Assembly: GCF_000754815.1 (NCBI RefSeq) | Contig: NZ_KN150747.1 | Span: 835,808 to 899,807, forward strand | Reading direction: 5' to 3' | DNA length: 64,000 nt | Source of the DNA: Yersinia ruckeri ATCC 29473 | GTDB lineage: Bacteria > Pseudomonadota > Gammaproteobacteria > Enterobacterales > Enterobacteriaceae | Shown: positions 21,061 through 31,011 of the stretch, piece by piece | Layout: every line of letters begins with the position of its first letter | Numbering within the stretch: the stretch's first letter is position 1 | The notes under the pieces: generated by a model | Told to the model about the DNA's origin: nothing | What the model saw: only the letters and a program-made list of their open reading frames with translations | The model's database searches: none | Position numbers and translations under genes: made by a program

Positions 21061-21714
21061 ATGAAAAGAGTGGGTGTCGTGTTAAGTGGTTGCGGTGTTT
21101 TTGATGGTGCAGAGATACATGAATCCGTCTTAACACTGCTGGCTTTGGATCGCGCCGGTGTAGAGGCAGTTTGCTTTGCGCCGGATAAACCACAACTTCA
21201 TGTTATTAATCATTTATCTGGTGAGGTTTCGGCAGAAGTACGTAATGTTTTAGTGGAGTCTGCGCGTATTGCTAGAGGCCATATTCAGCCGCTTTCGGCG
21301 GCCAATTCGGATAATCTGGATGCTTTGATTGTACCCGGAGGATTTGGAGCAGCGAAGAATCTGAGCAGCTTTGCCACCGAAGGCTCTGCGTGTTCTGTCG
21401 ACCAAGATTTATATAAACTCGTACAAAAAATGCATAAGGCAGATAAACCAATTGGTTTTATGTGCATAGCCCCAGCTTTGCTGCCAAAGCTGCTGGGAGA
21501 TCGGGTTCGCCTGACTATTGGTAATGATATTGATACCGCAGAGTCTATCGAGAGCATGGGGGGTGAACATATTGTCTGCCCGGTTGATGATGTGGTGGTA
21601 GATGCTGAGCACAAAGTGGTGACGACACCGGCTTATATGCTGGCCGGTTCCATTTCTGAGGCGGCAACAGGTATTGATAAATTGGTTGCCAAGGTGCTGG
21701 ATTTAATCAAATGA
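21061..21714 (+). CDS. elbB: ElbB, DJ-1/PfpI-superfamily isoprenoid biosynthesis protein (glyoxalase)
   Basis: 217 residues from the ATG at 21061, 8 bases after GGGG. The in-frame GTG just before it is not needed. The class I glutamine amidotransferase-like fold is visible: 'LSGCGVFDG' near the N-terminus, '[11 protein letters not shown]', and the nucleophile-elbow cysteine in '[11 protein letters not shown]'. E. coli ElbB has weak glyoxalase activity and was found as enhancing lycopene biosynthesis. It overlaps mtgA by 4 bases (ATGA), so the two are translationally coupled. Confidence 0.95.
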   Translation: MKRVGVVLSGCGVFDGAEIHESVLTLLALDRAGVEAVCFAPDKPQLHVINHLSGEVSAEVRNVLVESARIARGHIQPLSAANSDNLDALIVPGGFGAAKNLSSFATEGSACSVDQDLYKLVQKMHKADKPIGFMCIAPALLPKLLGDRVRLTIGNDIDTAESIESMGGEHIVCPVDDVVVDAEHKVVTTPAYMLAGSISEAATGIDKLVAKVLDLIK

Positions 21715-22433
21715 AATCGGGTCGGTACGGGCTGAGAGGGGGCTGGCGTAGATTAAAACAGGGAGTTTTTGCGTTGCTGGGCTTTTGGCTGGCGGCGATT
21801 TTGATTTTCGCTTTCCTGCCCGTACCTTTCTCGATGGTAATGATCGAAAGGCAAGTGGGAGCCTGGTTTAGTGGCGAATTTTCTTATGTTGCCCATTCTG
21901 ACTGGGTACCAATGAGTGAAATTTCGCCCTATATGGCTTTGGCAGTAATGGCGGCAGAAGACCAAAAATTTCCTGAGCATTGGGGGTTTGATGTCGCCGC
22001 TATCGAATCGGCATTAGCTCATAATCAACGTCATCAGAAACGTATCAGAGGCGCCTCCACGCTTTCGCAGCAAACGACCAAGAATTTATTTCTCTGGGAT
22101 GGGCGCAGTTGGTTGCGAAAAGGGCTGGAAGCTGGGCTTACCGCTGGCATTGAACTGATATGGACTAAACGCCGCATCCTGACGGTTTATCTGAATATTG
22201 TTGAGTTTGGCGACGGTATTTTCGGCGTAGAGGCGGCCTCACAGCATTTCTTCAACAAACCCGCCAGCCGGTTAAGTGCATCAGAGGCGGCGATGCTAGC
22301 CGCGGTATTGCCTAATCCTCATCGCTATAAGGCGAATGCGCCTTCAAGCTATGTGATGGGTCGCCAGCAATGGATTTTGCGTCAAATGCGGCAATTGGGC
22401 GGTAAAACGTTCTTACAGGAAAACGATCTGTAA
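21711..22433 (+). CDS. mtgA: MtgA, monofunctional peptidoglycan glycosyltransferase
   Basis: 240 residues. One N-terminal membrane helix (about 18-40) is followed by a GT51 glycosyltransferase domain. The catalytic Glu83 is in '[10 protein letters not shown]', and the other hallmark motifs are '[13 protein letters not shown]' and '[14 protein letters not shown]'. It polymerises lipid II into glycan strands at the division site and has no transpeptidase domain. It overlaps elbB by 4 bases. Confidence 0.97.
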   Translation: MKSGRYGLRGGWRRLKQGVFALLGFWLAAILIFAFLPVPFSMVMIERQVGAWFSGEFSYVAHSDWVPMSEISPYMALAVMAAEDQKFPEHWGFDVAAIESALAHNQRHQKRIRGASTLSQQTTKNLFLWDGRSWLRKGLEAGLTAGIELIWTKRRILTVYLNIVEFGDGIFGVEAASQHFFNKPASRLSASEAAMLAAVLPNPHRYKANAPSSYVMGRQQWILRQMRQLGGKTFLQENDL

Positions 22434-22468
22434 GCGGGAAGGGATTTGCAACTGGAATATCAAACTAG

Positions 22469-22500
22469 AAAAAAAGTGAGCCTAACAAAATCAGGCTCAC
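22469..22500 (-). terminator. Terminator after dolP
   Basis: The stem GTGAGCCT/AGGCTCAC (22476-22483 with 22493-22500) is followed on the minus strand by TTTTTTTCTAG. It lies just after the dolP stop. The plus-strand tail is T-rich as well, so it may also end elbB-mtgA. Confidence 0.85.
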
Positions 22501-22506
22501 TGGTGT

Positions 22507-23085
22507 TTATTTTACGTAGGTAAAGGCCGTTGTGACGTGTTTTACGCCCCCAACTTTACTGGCTATCTGGGCAGCGGACTGCCCTTCTTGCTGAGTAACC
22601 AGGCCGAGCAGGAAGACTTCCCCATTCTCAGTGGTGACTTTTACGTTGGATGATTTAACCGAATCGCTGGTCAGGATCTGCGAGCGTACTTTTGTGGTGA
22701 TCCAGGTATCGGATGACGCGGTACCCAGATCAATCGGTTTACCTTGACGGATCTCGTTGTACACCTCATTGGTACCTTCAACACCCGCAGCGATCTGTTT
22801 GGCTCGGCTAGCCAATTCAGTGTTCGGTGCTTGGCCGGTTAATAGCACTTTGCCCTCATAGGCTGTTGCGACGATACGGGCTTCTTTTTTCAACTGTTGG
22901 TCTTTGCTTAGCGCATTACTGATGCGGGCTTCTAGCGTGCCGTCATCAACCTGAGTACCAACACTGCGAGGGTCAGTTACGGATTTGGTCGCCACAGCGG
23001 CGCTGCCAACCACGACGGCACCGACACAGCCTTGCAATAGCAGGGCGCTGAATAGCACGGCAAAAAATGGGAAACTAACCTTCAT
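22507..23085 (-). CDS. dolP: DolP (YraP), outer-membrane BON-domain lipoprotein
   Basis: 192 residues. The lipoprotein signal peptide ends in 'LLLQGC' with Cys20 as the lipidation site. Two BON domains follow (about 48-115 and 126-192). DolP supports outer-membrane integrity and the BAM complex and localises to the division site through anionic lipids. It starts 10 bases after the diaA stop, so lpoA-yraN-diaA-dolP are likely one unit, as in E. coli. Confidence 0.96.
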   Translation of the reverse strand: MKVSFPFFAVLFSALLLQGCVGAVVVGSAAVATKSVTDPRSVGTQVDDGTLEARISNALSKDQQLKKEARIVATAYEGKVLLTGQAPNTELASRAKQIAAGVEGTNEVYNEIRQGKPIDLGTASSDTWITTKVRSQILTSDSVKSSNVKVTTENGEVFLLGLVTQQEGQSAAQIASKVGGVKHVTTAFTYVK

Positions 23086-23095
23086 TTATGCTCCT

Positions 23096-23686
23096 TTAAT
23101 CGTCCTGATGGGGAAATAGAGTGTTATCAATAAGATCACACAAGCAATTGACTGTAAGCATGTGCACTTCCTGCACTCGAGCGCTGCGATGGGAAGGGAT
23201 GCGAATTTCCACATCTTGCTGACCTAACAGGCCAGCTAGCTCACCGCCATCATAGCCTGTAAGCGCAACAATAGTCATATCTCGGGTTACAGCGGCCTCA
23301 ACCGCTTTCACGATATCACGGCTGTTGCCACGAGTGGAAATTGCCAGTAAAACGTCACCGGCCTGGCCTAACGCGCGAACCTGCTTGGCATAGACTTCAT
23401 CGTGCAGCCGGTCATTGCCAATAGCGGTCAATACCACGTTATCGGCGTTCAAGGCGATAGCCGGCAGGCTTGGGCGCTCGGTTTCGAATCGGTTGATCAT
23501 ACTGGCGGCAAAATGCTGAGCGTTGGCCGCTGAAGTCCCGTTGCCGCAACAGAGAATCTTGTTACCGTTCAGTAGTGACTGAACCAGTGTCATGGCCGCC
23601 CGGGATATGGCATCAGGCAAGGCTTCTGCCGCCGCAATCTGGGTTTGAATACTTTCGGTAAAACAGACTTTGATTCTATCCAGCAC
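23096..23686 (-). CDS. diaA: DiaA, DnaA initiator-associating protein (SIS domain)
   Basis: 196 residues. The SIS fold covers most of the chain, with the phosphosugar-binding loop '[16 protein letters not shown]' and a second '[12 protein letters not shown]' loop. The tetramer binds several DnaA molecules and promotes timely replication initiation. It resembles GmhA but is DiaA by context, between yraN and dolP. Confidence 0.96.
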   Translation of the reverse strand: MLDRIKVCFTESIQTQIAAAEALPDAISRAAMTLVQSLLNGNKILCCGNGTSAANAQHFAASMINRFETERPSLPAIALNADNVVLTAIGNDRLHDEVYAKQVRALGQAGDVLLAISTRGNSRDIVKAVEAAVTRDMTIVALTGYDGGELAGLLGQQDVEIRIPSHRSARVQEVHMLTVNCLCDLIDNTLFPHQDD

Positions 23687-23741
23687 GTTGATTTAACCCA
23701 CTCAGTAAAATGAATTGCCCGGCTTTGCCGGAGAAGAATGA

Positions 23742-24107
23742 TCAATCCGCATTAAAAGCATTAGGCAACCATTCTAACTGGTTACCGGTAATTGCAAAAA
23801 CATCAAAACGGCAAGGCGATGTGTCAAAGCTGGCTCCACGTTGTGCCAGCCAAACGGCGGCGGCGCGTAATAACCGCTGTTGCTTGGTGTTAGTGATGCT
23901 GGCGGCGGCACCGCCAAAAACAGCATTACGTCGAAAACGAACCTCGACAAATACCCAAGTATCCCCATCACGCATGATGAGATCGATCTCACCGCCACGC
24001 ACCGCCACATTGGCAGACTGGAAAACCAGGCCCGCTCGCTCAAGATGCTGTCGAGCCAGTCTTTCGTAACTTGCGCCAGTATCCCTTTGGCTCATGAAGT
24101 TATCCAT
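23742..24107 (-). CDS. yraN: YraN, UPF0102 endonuclease-like protein
   Basis: 121 residues. The nuclease-like core shows '[19 protein letters not shown]', with the Glu, Asp and ExK-like residues of Holliday-junction-resolvase folds; the family's biochemical role is not established. The start at 24107 could instead be the Met at 24095, which gives a shorter N-terminus. The leader contains a GC-rich hairpin that covers the GGGG ahead of the start, described in the findings. Confidence 0.93.
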   Translation of the reverse strand: MDNFMSQRDTGASYERLARQHLERAGLVFQSANVAVRGGEIDLIMRDGDTWVFVEVRFRRNAVFGGAAASITNTKQQRLLRAAAVWLAQRGASFDTSPCRFDVFAITGNQLEWLPNAFNAD

Positions 24108-24115
24108 TATTTAAG

Positions 24116-24135
24116 CCCCGTCCTGAGACGGGGTA
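24116..24135 (-). promoter_or_regulatory. GC-rich hairpin in the lpoA-yraN junction
   Basis: On the minus strand, ACCCCGTC, loop TCAG, GACGGGGC sits between the lpoA stop (24157) and the yraN start (24107). A separate palindrome, ACCCCTAGGGGT, lies at about 24141-24152. The 3' arm includes the only G-rich stretch near the yraN start. No T tract follows, so it looks like a translational or RNA-stability element rather than a terminator. Confidence 0.5.
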
Positions 24136-24156
24136 CTAAAACCCCTAGGGGTAGAG

Positions 24157-26127
24157 TTATGCGGCTGGAACCACCATACCTTGGCGGTAGATCAACCAAG
24201 GCAATTTGCGGTTAACCACGCAGTTTTCTGATGCAGTCAGTTCACCGGTCGTTCCTGATACTTTAAAACCGGGAATCTGGCGCATTTCAGCAAAGTGGTT
24301 GGACAGAGTCCAAGCATCTATCCCCATAGCGTACAGGCGTACCAGCGAGTAGTCATTGGCATATTTGGCGGCAGTCTGCTGCATCAGTGCCGGATTGGCT
24401 CCTGCCATCAGAGGAATATCGCTGAATTGCACCCCTTCCATTTCCAGGCGGTAGTCCGGGCCAGCGCCAGCCTGATAGCTGCGCGAGCTGGCGTACAGCG
24501 CGGGTTTACTCTGGGAAGAGGTCGCCATGTCGATCATCGGTTTAATCAATGTCAACTGGTCTGGGGTTGCCACAATATAGACCGCATCCACGTTACCGTT
24601 ACTGGCGGATGTTGAAATGACCGGTGCATCAACCGGTGGAGCCGGAATGGTTAACCCCGCGATAGTGACTGATTGCGGTGCTGCTGCCGTTGTGACGGAA
24701 ACAGGTTGGCCAGTGATCCGAATTCCTGCGCCACTATTGATGGACTGCTTCAATTCAGCGGTAGAGCCAAAACTTTGCTGTAGCACGGTTTGGCCACCCT
24801 GTTTTTGCCATTCTTCGGTAAAGGCTTTGGCAATACGATCGCCAAATGCTCCACGCGGAGTGAGCAATAACGGCATCTGTTTTTGTTGCTGCCATATATG
24901 GTGAGCGGCATCGCGTGCTTCATCTTCTGGTGACAGCGCGAAATAACAGATATTCGGGTTATTCGTGCTGGATTCCGGCTGGTTCAGTGCCAAGATATTG
25001 AGGGTCGTTGGTGTGGTTGCCAGTTGTTCGACCTCAGGCTTGAGTAAGGGGCCGACAACCAGTGTTGCTCCATCTTGCTGTGCCTGAGCCAATAGTGCAG
25101 CGATAGGTTGGGTCGTGGTGTCATACACTTTGACCTGTGCATTGCTGGTGGCTACGGGAGTTGCAACGGGTGCCGGTTCTGGCGTGGTTACCGGCGCTTC
25201 GTTACCGGTTGTGGCATCAGCATTGGCGGCAGGTTCAGTCACTGGCGCTGGTGCTGGTGCCGACAAACCGCTTTGCGCGGCCATAAAACCTTGCTGAATG
25301 GCATCACCGAACACTTTGGCCTGCCCACTTAACGGCAATAATAGCGCGATTTTTGCGGTAGATGCCTGAGTGAAATTCACCACTTGGGTTAATTGCGTCG
25401 GCAGTGATTTTGCCGCTGGATTCTGCGGATAGCGGGTTTGCCAGTCTTTGATCGCCGCCTTCAATAAATCCGGATCCTGACGGTTATCCAGATAGATATG
25501 CAGCAAATCCAGCCAGCCTTGTAGCACATTTTCATCAGCATTGATCACCAATGTGTTCAGCTCTTGTGGCGTCAGTTGCGCCAAAGTCTGCCAGGTCGCA
25601 TCAATGTTGTCTTGATGGGCTTTCTCTTTCAGCAACGGCTCCTGCGCGATATAGGCACGGATGAGTGGCAGAGTGGGTTTTCCCTGATTTGAGCCGATAA
25701 GCGCCTGATAGTAGCGAACCTGTTGATTGGCCGATAACTGACTGGCGTCTAATTTGGTCAGTATTGTGGCGGCGGCAGAGGTATTCTTCTGTGCAATCAA
25801 CAACTCAGCGGTCAGCAATTGTTGTTCCTGACGCTGAGTATCGTTCATTTTTTCCGGTAATGCGTTTAACTGTTCGCTGGCCTGAGGCAGCTTTCCTTCA
25901 CGTAGCAGGGCACGAATGGCGAGTAATTGCCAGTCAGCCTTGTTATCATCACTGCTTTGCTGCAATTGTTGCAGATAATAATCAGAGTTCGCGCTTGCTT
26001 CGTCCTGTATATTTGACGGAGGCGGAGTCTGCGGGGCACGGCCAGAACAGCCAGCCAAGACAAGAGCGGCCAACACTGCAGGGATAAAAAAACCTGCTTT
26101 GGTACGAACGGATGTTGAGGAAAGCAT
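24157..26127 (-). CDS. lpoA: LpoA, outer-membrane lipoprotein activator of PBP1a
   Basis: 656 residues from the Met at 26127; the frame is open another 32 codons upstream without a signal peptide. The lipobox 'LVLAGC' puts the lipidated Cys at 27. A TPR-like helical N-terminal domain (about 35-265) is followed by a periplasmic-binding-protein-like C-terminal domain. The latter is interrupted by a low-complexity Ala/Pro/Thr linker (about 300-345), typical of enterobacterial LpoA. It spans the periplasm and stimulates PBP1a. Divergent from rsmI with a 62-base shared promoter region. Confidence 0.96.
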   Translation of the reverse strand: MLSSTSVRTKAGFFIPAVLAALVLAGCSGRAPQTPPPSNIQDEASANSDYYLQQLQQSSDDNKADWQLLAIRALLREGKLPQASEQLNALPEKMNDTQRQEQQLLTAELLIAQKNTSAAATILTKLDASQLSANQQVRYYQALIGSNQGKPTLPLIRAYIAQEPLLKEKAHQDNIDATWQTLAQLTPQELNTLVINADENVLQGWLDLLHIYLDNRQDPDLLKAAIKDWQTRYPQNPAAKSLPTQLTQVVNFTQASTAKIALLLPLSGQAKVFGDAIQQGFMAAQSGLSAPAPAPVTEPAANADATTGNEAPVTTPEPAPVATPVATSNAQVKVYDTTTQPIAALLAQAQQDGATLVVGPLLKPEVEQLATTPTTLNILALNQPESSTNNPNICYFALSPEDEARDAAHHIWQQQKQMPLLLTPRGAFGDRIAKAFTEEWQKQGGQTVLQQSFGSTAELKQSINSGAGIRITGQPVSVTTAAAPQSVTIAGLTIPAPPVDAPVISTSASNGNVDAVYIVATPDQLTLIKPMIDMATSSQSKPALYASSRSYQAGAGPDYRLEMEGVQFSDIPLMAGANPALMQQTAAKYANDYSLVRLYAMGIDAWTLSNHFAEMRQIPGFKVSGTTGELTASENCVVNRKLPWLIYRQGMVVPAA

Positions 26128-26189
26128 ACTGTATCCAGTGATGTTTTTTTCAAGATGCTCAATATTAAATCGGTAATCCGGATGAAACA

Positions 26190-27077
26190 ATGAATCAACA
26201 CGATCGAGCAGTGATTTCTGCATCTACGCTTTACGTGGTACCCACCCCAATCGGTAATTTAGGGGACATCACCCACCGGGCGTTAGAGGTACTGAAAAGC
26301 GTTGATTTGATTGCGGCAGAAGATACGCGCCACACGGGTTTGCTGTTGCAACACTTTGCTATCAACGCGCGCCTGTTTGCGCTTCATGACCATAACGAAC
26401 AACAAAAAGCCGACCAACTACTGGCGAAACTTCAGGAAGGCCAGAGTATAGCGCTGGTTTCCGATGCTGGTACGCCATTAATCAACGATCCTGGCTACCA
26501 TCTGGTACGCCGTTGCCGCGAGGCGGGCATCCGTGTGGTGCCATTGCCTGGAGCCTGCGCGGCCATTGCTGCATTGTCGGCTGCGGGCATGGCTTCGGAT
26601 CGTTTTTGCTACGAAGGCTTCTTGCCTGCAAAAACTAAAGGCCGTAAGGATACCTTGCAGGCGCTGATTGAGGAACCACGAACGTTGATTTTCTATGAAT
26701 CGACTCATCGGTTATTGGAAAGTTTACAGGACATGGTGACGGTACTTGGCCCACAGCGTTATGTAGTACTGGCGCGTGAATTGACGAAAACCTGGGAATC
26801 CATCCATGGAGCGCCAGTTGGCGAACTGCTGGCCTGGGTGCAGGAAGATGATATGCGCCGTCGGGGCGAGATGGTGCTGGTGGTTGAAGGCCATAAAGTA
26901 CAGGCTGACGATGCGTTACCGGCGGAAGCCCTGCGGACACTGGCATTGTTGCAAAAAGAGTTACCGCTGAAGAAAGCTGCGGCACTGGCCGCTGAAATCC
27001 ACGGCGTGAAGAAAAATGCGTTGTATCGTCATGCATTAGATCAACAGGGCGAAATGGCAGACGATTCGGCAGAGTAG
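26190..27077 (+). CDS. rsmI: RsmI, 16S rRNA (cytidine-1402-2'-O)-methyltransferase
   Basis: 295 residues. The tetrapyrrole-methylase fold is visible in '[12 protein letters not shown]' at the N-terminus, '[12 protein letters not shown]' and '[16 protein letters not shown]'. It 2'-O-methylates C1402 in the ribosomal P-site with SAM. GGATG precedes the ATG. It is divergent from lpoA, the conserved arrangement. Confidence 0.97.
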   Translation: MNQHDRAVISASTLYVVPTPIGNLGDITHRALEVLKSVDLIAAEDTRHTGLLLQHFAINARLFALHDHNEQQKADQLLAKLQEGQSIALVSDAGTPLINDPGYHLVRRCREAGIRVVPLPGACAAIAALSAAGMASDRFCYEGFLPAKTKGRKDTLQALIEEPRTLIFYESTHRLLESLQDMVTVLGPQRYVVLARELTKTWESIHGAPVGELLAWVQEDDMRRRGEMVLVVEGHKVQADDALPAEALRTLALLQKELPLKKAAALAAEIHGVKKNALYRHALDQQGEMADDSAE

Positions 27078-27148
27078 AAGCCAGACCAGCTTGATCAAGA
27101 CTGGTGAGCGGGTAATAAATCGGCATAAATCTTTGTTGCAAGGGAAAG

Positions 27149-27177
27149 ATGACATTTCGTCTCAATGTGACTATAAT
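27149..27177 (+). promoter_or_regulatory. rnpB promoter
   Basis: A perfect -10 TATAAT (27172-27177) lies 17 bases after ATGACA (27149-27154), and the RNA 5' end predicted by homology falls 8 bases downstream at 27185. Confidence 0.8.
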
Positions 27178-27184
27178 CCGCCGC

Positions 27185-27562
<378 letters not shown>

Positions 27563-27573
27563 GATAAATGATG

Positions 27574-27610
27574 ACCCTGTGTGGCTTGCCGCACAGGGTT
27601 TTTCTCTTTT
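27574..27610 (+). terminator. rnpB terminator
   Basis: CCCTGTG...CACAGGG hairpin (27574-27597) with a T-rich tail TTTTTCTCTTTT. It starts 12 bases after the mature RNA 3' end. Confidence 0.92.
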
Positions 27611-27616
27611 AGGGGA

Positions 27617-27794
27617 TCGGCTACTGCGCGTTTGTCACTTGAGTTTGGGCTGTGCTCGGCCTCCTCGTGTACTGCGTGTACACTCCGGGGCACTGCGCGC
27701 AGGCCGCGCTCAATTGTCTGCCGCTCGTTACGCCCTTGGCTTGGGTGATTGTCGGCTACTGCGCGTTTGTCACTTGAGTTTGGGCTGTGCTCGG
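27617..27794 (+). repeat. Second locus of the 135-bp repeat: one full copy plus a 43-bp partial copy
   Basis: The unit starting TCGGCTACTGCGCG occurs at 27617 and 27752, again 135 bp apart and in the same orientation as the array at 17894. The full copy carries the same variants as the third copy of that array (CTCGTTACG and GCGCGCAGG). Both arrays begin with GATCGGCTACTG, whereas internal copies have GATTGTCGG, so the left boundary looks defined. The right ends differ: here the partial copy stops after GCTCGG, 9 bases before the end of yhaK. Confidence 0.97.
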
Positions 27795-27803
27795 TATTCT
27801 TAC

Positions 27804-28508
27804 TCATACCGGTAAGTCGATCAGCAGTGCGCGTAACGAGGTTTCAGCTTTAATCGTCAATGCTTGCTCTTCCTGCACAAATGCGCCATCGCCGCAGGTG
27901 AGCCGCTGTGGTGCGGTTGTTTGGGTTCCCGCTACCTTGACAGTGCCGTGGATAGATTGCAAATAGGCTCTTTGCCCTTGCAGAAAAAAGGTTCTCTCCT
28001 CGCCTGCGGTCATATCCAGATGGTGAATCCATATCTGTTGCCGTAATTTCAGGCTGCCTTGTGCGCCATCTGGCGAAGCCAGTAAATGATAAGATTCATT
28101 GTCTAAAACTAAATGCTGGCTTGGCTCGACTTCACGCTCGGGGCAGGCATTTAGCCATAACTGAATACGGGTTAACGGCTTACAGCGACTTAAATTGCGC
28201 TCGCTGTAGCTCACGCCTTGTTGAGGTGAGAATAAAATGGCTTCACCGGCCTTGGCCTGAATAGGGTTGCCCAGGCTATCCCGATATTCCGCTTCCCCTT
28301 GTAAAATCAGGTTCAGAATATCCACTTGAGGATAAATCCGTGGCTGAAAAGAGGCGTCGGGAGCCAGTACTTCCTGATTCAGTACGCGTAGCGAAGCGTA
28401 ACCCAGCAGCTTGGGATCGAAATAATGACCAAAAGAAAAAGTATAACGGGCTTGTAACCAACCAAAGTCAGCTTGCCCGCACTGTTTTGCTGTTCTGCAT
28501 GTGATCAT
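27804..28508 (-). CDS. yhaK: YhaK, pirin-like bicupin
   Basis: 234 residues, collinear with E. coli YhaK from 'MITCRTAKQCGQADFGWLQA' to the C-terminal 'LRALLIDLPV'. Two cupin domains form the bicupin; the E. coli protein is described as redox-sensitive and lacks the pirin metal site. Its stop lies 9 bases from the second repeat array, which has not damaged the reading frame. It is divergent from yhaJ, its likely regulator by context. Confidence 0.95.
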   Translation of the reverse strand: MITCRTAKQCGQADFGWLQARYTFSFGHYFDPKLLGYASLRVLNQEVLAPDASFQPRIYPQVDILNLILQGEAEYRDSLGNPIQAKAGEAILFSPQQGVSYSERNLSRCKPLTRIQLWLNACPEREVEPSQHLVLDNESYHLLASPDGAQGSLKLRQQIWIHHLDMTAGEERTFFLQGQRAYLQSIHGTVKVAGTQTTAPQRLTCGDGAFVQEEQALTIKAETSLRALLIDLPV

Positions 28509-28617
28509 GACGATGATTGCCCTTATTAATTGATAGATGAATGGTAAGCGTCTGGACGCAGGATTGTTAGCCAGTTAATCTGGTCGCTATATTCAAATTT
28601 CCTGATTGAGAAAACTG

Positions 28618-29514
28618 ATGGCTAAAGATCGGGCGTTAACGTTAGAAGCGTTGCGGGTAATGGACGCGATTGATCGCCGTGGCAGCTTTGCTGCTGCCGC
28701 AGACGAGCTAGGCCGAGTGCCTTCAGCTCTCAGCTACACCATGCAGAAACTCGAAGAAGAATTGGATGTTGTCTTATTTGACCGTTCGGGGCATCGCACC
28801 AAGTTTACCAATGTAGGCCGTATGTTATTGGAACGTGGTCGGGCGTTGCTGGATGCGGCAGACAAGCTGACGACTGATGCCGAAGCGCTGGCTCGTGGTT
28901 GGGAAACCCATATCACTATCGTCAGCGAGGCCTTGTCGCCTGCTTGGAAACTCTTCCCACTGATCGATAAGTTATCCCTGAAGGCCAATACCCAGGTGTC
29001 CATTTTGACTGAAGTGCTAGCTGGGGCGTGGGAGCGTCTGGAGCAGGGGCGCGCTGATATCGTCATTGCACCGGATATGCATTTTCGCGCATCGTCAGAA
29101 ATCAACTCGCGTAAATTGTATAAAGTCACCAGTGTTTACGTTGCCAGCCCAGACCATCCTATTCATTTGGAGCCGGAGCCTCTTTCAGAAGTTACCCGCG
29201 TGAAATACCGTGGCATTGCCGTGGCAGATACGGCGCGTGAACGCCCGGTGATTACCGTGCAATTATTGGATAAACAGCAGCGTTTAACGGTGAGTAGCAT
29301 TGAAGATAAACGACGCGCGCTGTTGGCTGGATTAGGCGTGGCGACCATGCCTTATGAAATGGTCGAAAAAGATATCGAAGCTGGGCGCTTACGGGTTGTT
29401 GGGCCGGAATACAGCCGTGAGATCGATATTATTATGGCCTGGCGACGAGACAGCATGGGCGAAGCTAAATCCTGGTGTCTGCGCGAAATTCCTAAATTAT
29501 TGGGACGCGGCTAG
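28618..29514 (+). CDS. yhaJ: YhaJ, LysR-family transcriptional regulator
   Basis: 298 residues from the ATG at 28618, matching the E. coli start 'MAKxRALTLEALRVMDAI'. A TTG four codons upstream is not needed. The N-terminal winged helix-turn-helix (about 6-64, 'GSFAAAADELGRVPSALSYT') is followed by a LysR substrate-binding domain. E. coli YhaJ is reported to respond to aromatic compounds and to activate yqjF and other genes. It is divergent from yhaK with yqjF just downstream on the other strand, consistent with local control. Confidence 0.95.
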   Translation: MAKDRALTLEALRVMDAIDRRGSFAAAADELGRVPSALSYTMQKLEEELDVVLFDRSGHRTKFTNVGRMLLERGRALLDAADKLTTDAEALARGWETHITIVSEALSPAWKLFPLIDKLSLKANTQVSILTEVLAGAWERLEQGRADIVIAPDMHFRASSEINSRKLYKVTSVYVASPDHPIHLEPEPLSEVTRVKYRGIAVADTARERPVITVQLLDKQQRLTVSSIEDKRRALLAGLGVATMPYEMVEKDIEAGRLRVVGPEYSREIDIIMAWRRDSMGEAKSWCLREIPKLLGRG

Positions 29515-29584
29515 GTAAATAAAAAAACGGCGTAGTTGCTGATCTTTTTTATTATTTATCTTGAACCATCCCACCCAATAACAA

Positions 29585-29606
29585 CGCCCTATCTGATGAT
29601 AGGGCG
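29585..29606. terminator. Hairpin between convergent yhaJ and yqjF
   Basis: A 9-bp perfect stem CGCCCTATC/GATAGGGCG with a TGAT loop. There is no long T tract on either side, so termination activity is probable but weakly supported. Confidence 0.5.
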
Positions 29607-29630
29607 CTAGAGATTAACCGCGGGCAATGA

Positions 29631-30026
29631 TTACCACTTTTTCCCCAGCAGGCGGTCAATACTGAATGCACCAGGACCAGTCATTGACAGCAGCAGGAAG
29701 CCTCCGGCGATAGTCAGGTTTTTCATGAACATTATCTGGTTTACGCCTTCCGCAAAGTTGGTATGGAATATCAGCGCAGTTAACAGTGTAAAACCAGCGA
29801 TAAACAGTGCGGTAGTGCGGGTCAGGAAACCAAACAAAATGGCCAGACCGCCACCGAACTCCAGCAGAATAGTCAATGGCAGGAAGAAGCCGGGAACGCC
29901 CATCGCCTGCATGTATTGTTGAGTTCCTGCATAGGCATCGCCCATTTTCCCATAGCCGGCAACAATAAACAGAATTGGCATCAGAATACGTGCAACCAAT
30001 AGGCCGGTATCTTGTAATTTACTCAT
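29631..30026 (-). CDS. yqjF: YqjF, DoxX-family inner-membrane protein
   Basis: 131 residues with four predicted transmembrane helices (about 8-25, 45-68, 72-90 and 98-117). It is nearly identical in pattern to E. coli YqjF ('LLEFGGGLAILFGFLTRTTALF'-like core, C-terminal 'SIDRLL.KKW'). DoxX-family members are quinol oxidase subunits or redox-linked membrane proteins. In E. coli yqjF is induced by nitroaromatics through YhaJ, whose gene is adjacent here. Confidence 0.94.
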   Translation of the reverse strand: MSKLQDTGLLVARILMPILFIVAGYGKMGDAYAGTQQYMQAMGVPGFFLPLTILLEFGGGLAILFGFLTRTTALFIAGFTLLTALIFHTNFAEGVNQIMFMKNLTIAGGFLLLSMTGPGAFSIDRLLGKKW

Positions 30027-30290
30027 CGACTATTTACTCCAAATAAAGGGTGATGCTAATGCCTGACATTAGCGCAATACTTTCTGGTCATGCGTTGGGC
30101 TTGCCAGCGTTGTACCGAGTTGATGAATAATATGTTAGTCGTTAAGTTGGAAAGTTGTTAGCAAGTAAAACTGTCTGTTTTTATCAAAAAAATTGAAGGG
30201 TTTAACAAAGCGTGCGGAAAAATCATTTAGCCCGATATTTAGAGGTATTAATGGGCAATGACGAATGGATTTAATAAGATGAATAATAAC
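30027..30290. other. Intergenic region upstream of yqjF
   Basis: About 260 AT-rich bases with no credible ORF. It must hold the yqjF promoter on the minus strand; I could not fix -35/-10 boxes or a YhaJ site with confidence. Confidence 0.5.
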
Positions 30291-30334
30291 AAGAAAAACT
30301 CGCCTGTGACTAAGTGGCGATATCAGGCGAGTTT
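30291..30334 (-). terminator. Terminator of yqjD-yqjE-yqjK
   Basis: AAACTCGCCTG (30296-30306) pairs with CAGGCGAGTTT (30324-30334), followed on the minus strand by TTCTTG. The stem begins inside the yqjK stop codon. Confidence 0.8.
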
Positions 30335-30617
30335 AGCGAGAAGAGAAAGTGCGGCGAAAAAGGCGAACGGTTCCCCATACACTTAATGCACGGCGAGACC
30401 AGCGAATCACTCGGCTGGGATGACGGGTGCTATAAATAGCCAACACACTGGAACCCAGAACCAAAAGCTTACGCATTTCGAGGATTTTCAGCCAACCGCG
30501 ATCGTAAGGTGCAGTGATTTCAAGCCAGTGTGCCGCGCTGTTAGCCAGATCCAGACGTTGCTGTTCAATTTGACGCAGCAATTTTTCTTTTTCTAACTGC
30601 AATTGTTGACGGCTCAC
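30333..30617 (-). CDS. yqjK: YqjK-like protein
   Basis: 94 residues, similar in length and layout to E. coli YqjK. A Lys/Glu/Gln-rich N-terminal helix (about 3-25) is followed by a conserved 'YDRGW' motif, a probable short membrane segment (about 50-63) and a basic C-terminus. No known biochemical role. The start overlaps the yqjE stop by 4 bases, so it is the third gene of the yqjDEK operon. Confidence 0.88.
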   Translation of the reverse strand: MSRQQLQLEKEKLLRQIEQQRLDLANSAAHWLEITAPYDRGWLKILEMRKLLVLGSSVLAIYSTRHPSRVIRWSRRALSVWGTVRLFRRTFSSR

Positions 30618-31009
30618 TGGTCTTTCTCCAGTCGTTGTCGATCGATTTCCAACTGTTTACGGGTGGATGTCAAAAAGGTGGAACGACGGGTTTTAACCCA
30701 TGTCCAGATGCCGCCAATTAGCGCCAGCGCCAGTAAAACGCCAGTGGTGATGGCCAAGGCCATAAAGCGATGAACCGGATCGACTGCCCACATCACTAAT
30801 ACCAGCAAGCTCATTAAACCAAAAGCGGTCAACAGCAAAGTTATTCCTGCCATTATCAGCAACTGAATCAGCGTCGCTTTTTCTTCTTCCAGCTCAATAA
30901 CTGCCAGGCGAACCCGAGTTTCAACCATGCCGACGACAAGGGCGGCAATGCGGTGGACAGTATCGAGGACCCCTTTACCGGGGCCCTGAGTGCGAGGTTG
31001 TTCTGCCAT
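30614..31009 (-). CDS. yqjE: YqjE, inner-membrane protein of the Actinobacterial-type holin superfamily (PF07332)
   Basis: 131 residues from the Met at 31009; the frame is open 23 codons further upstream into yqjD, but homology begins 'MAEQPRTQGPGKGVLD'. Two long hydrophobic helices (about 48-72 and 82-105) are flanked by charged helices. It starts 2 bases after the yqjD stop and overlaps yqjK by 4 bases. The function is unknown, although the operon partner YqjD tethers ribosomes to the membrane in E. coli. Confidence 0.92.
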   Translation of the reverse strand: MAEQPRTQGPGKGVLDTVHRIAALVVGMVETRVRLAVIELEEEKATLIQLLIMAGITLLLTAFGLMSLLVLVMWAVDPVHRFMALAITTGVLLALALIGGIWTWVKTRRSTFLTSTRKQLEIDRQRLEKDQ

Positions 31010-31011
31010 AA

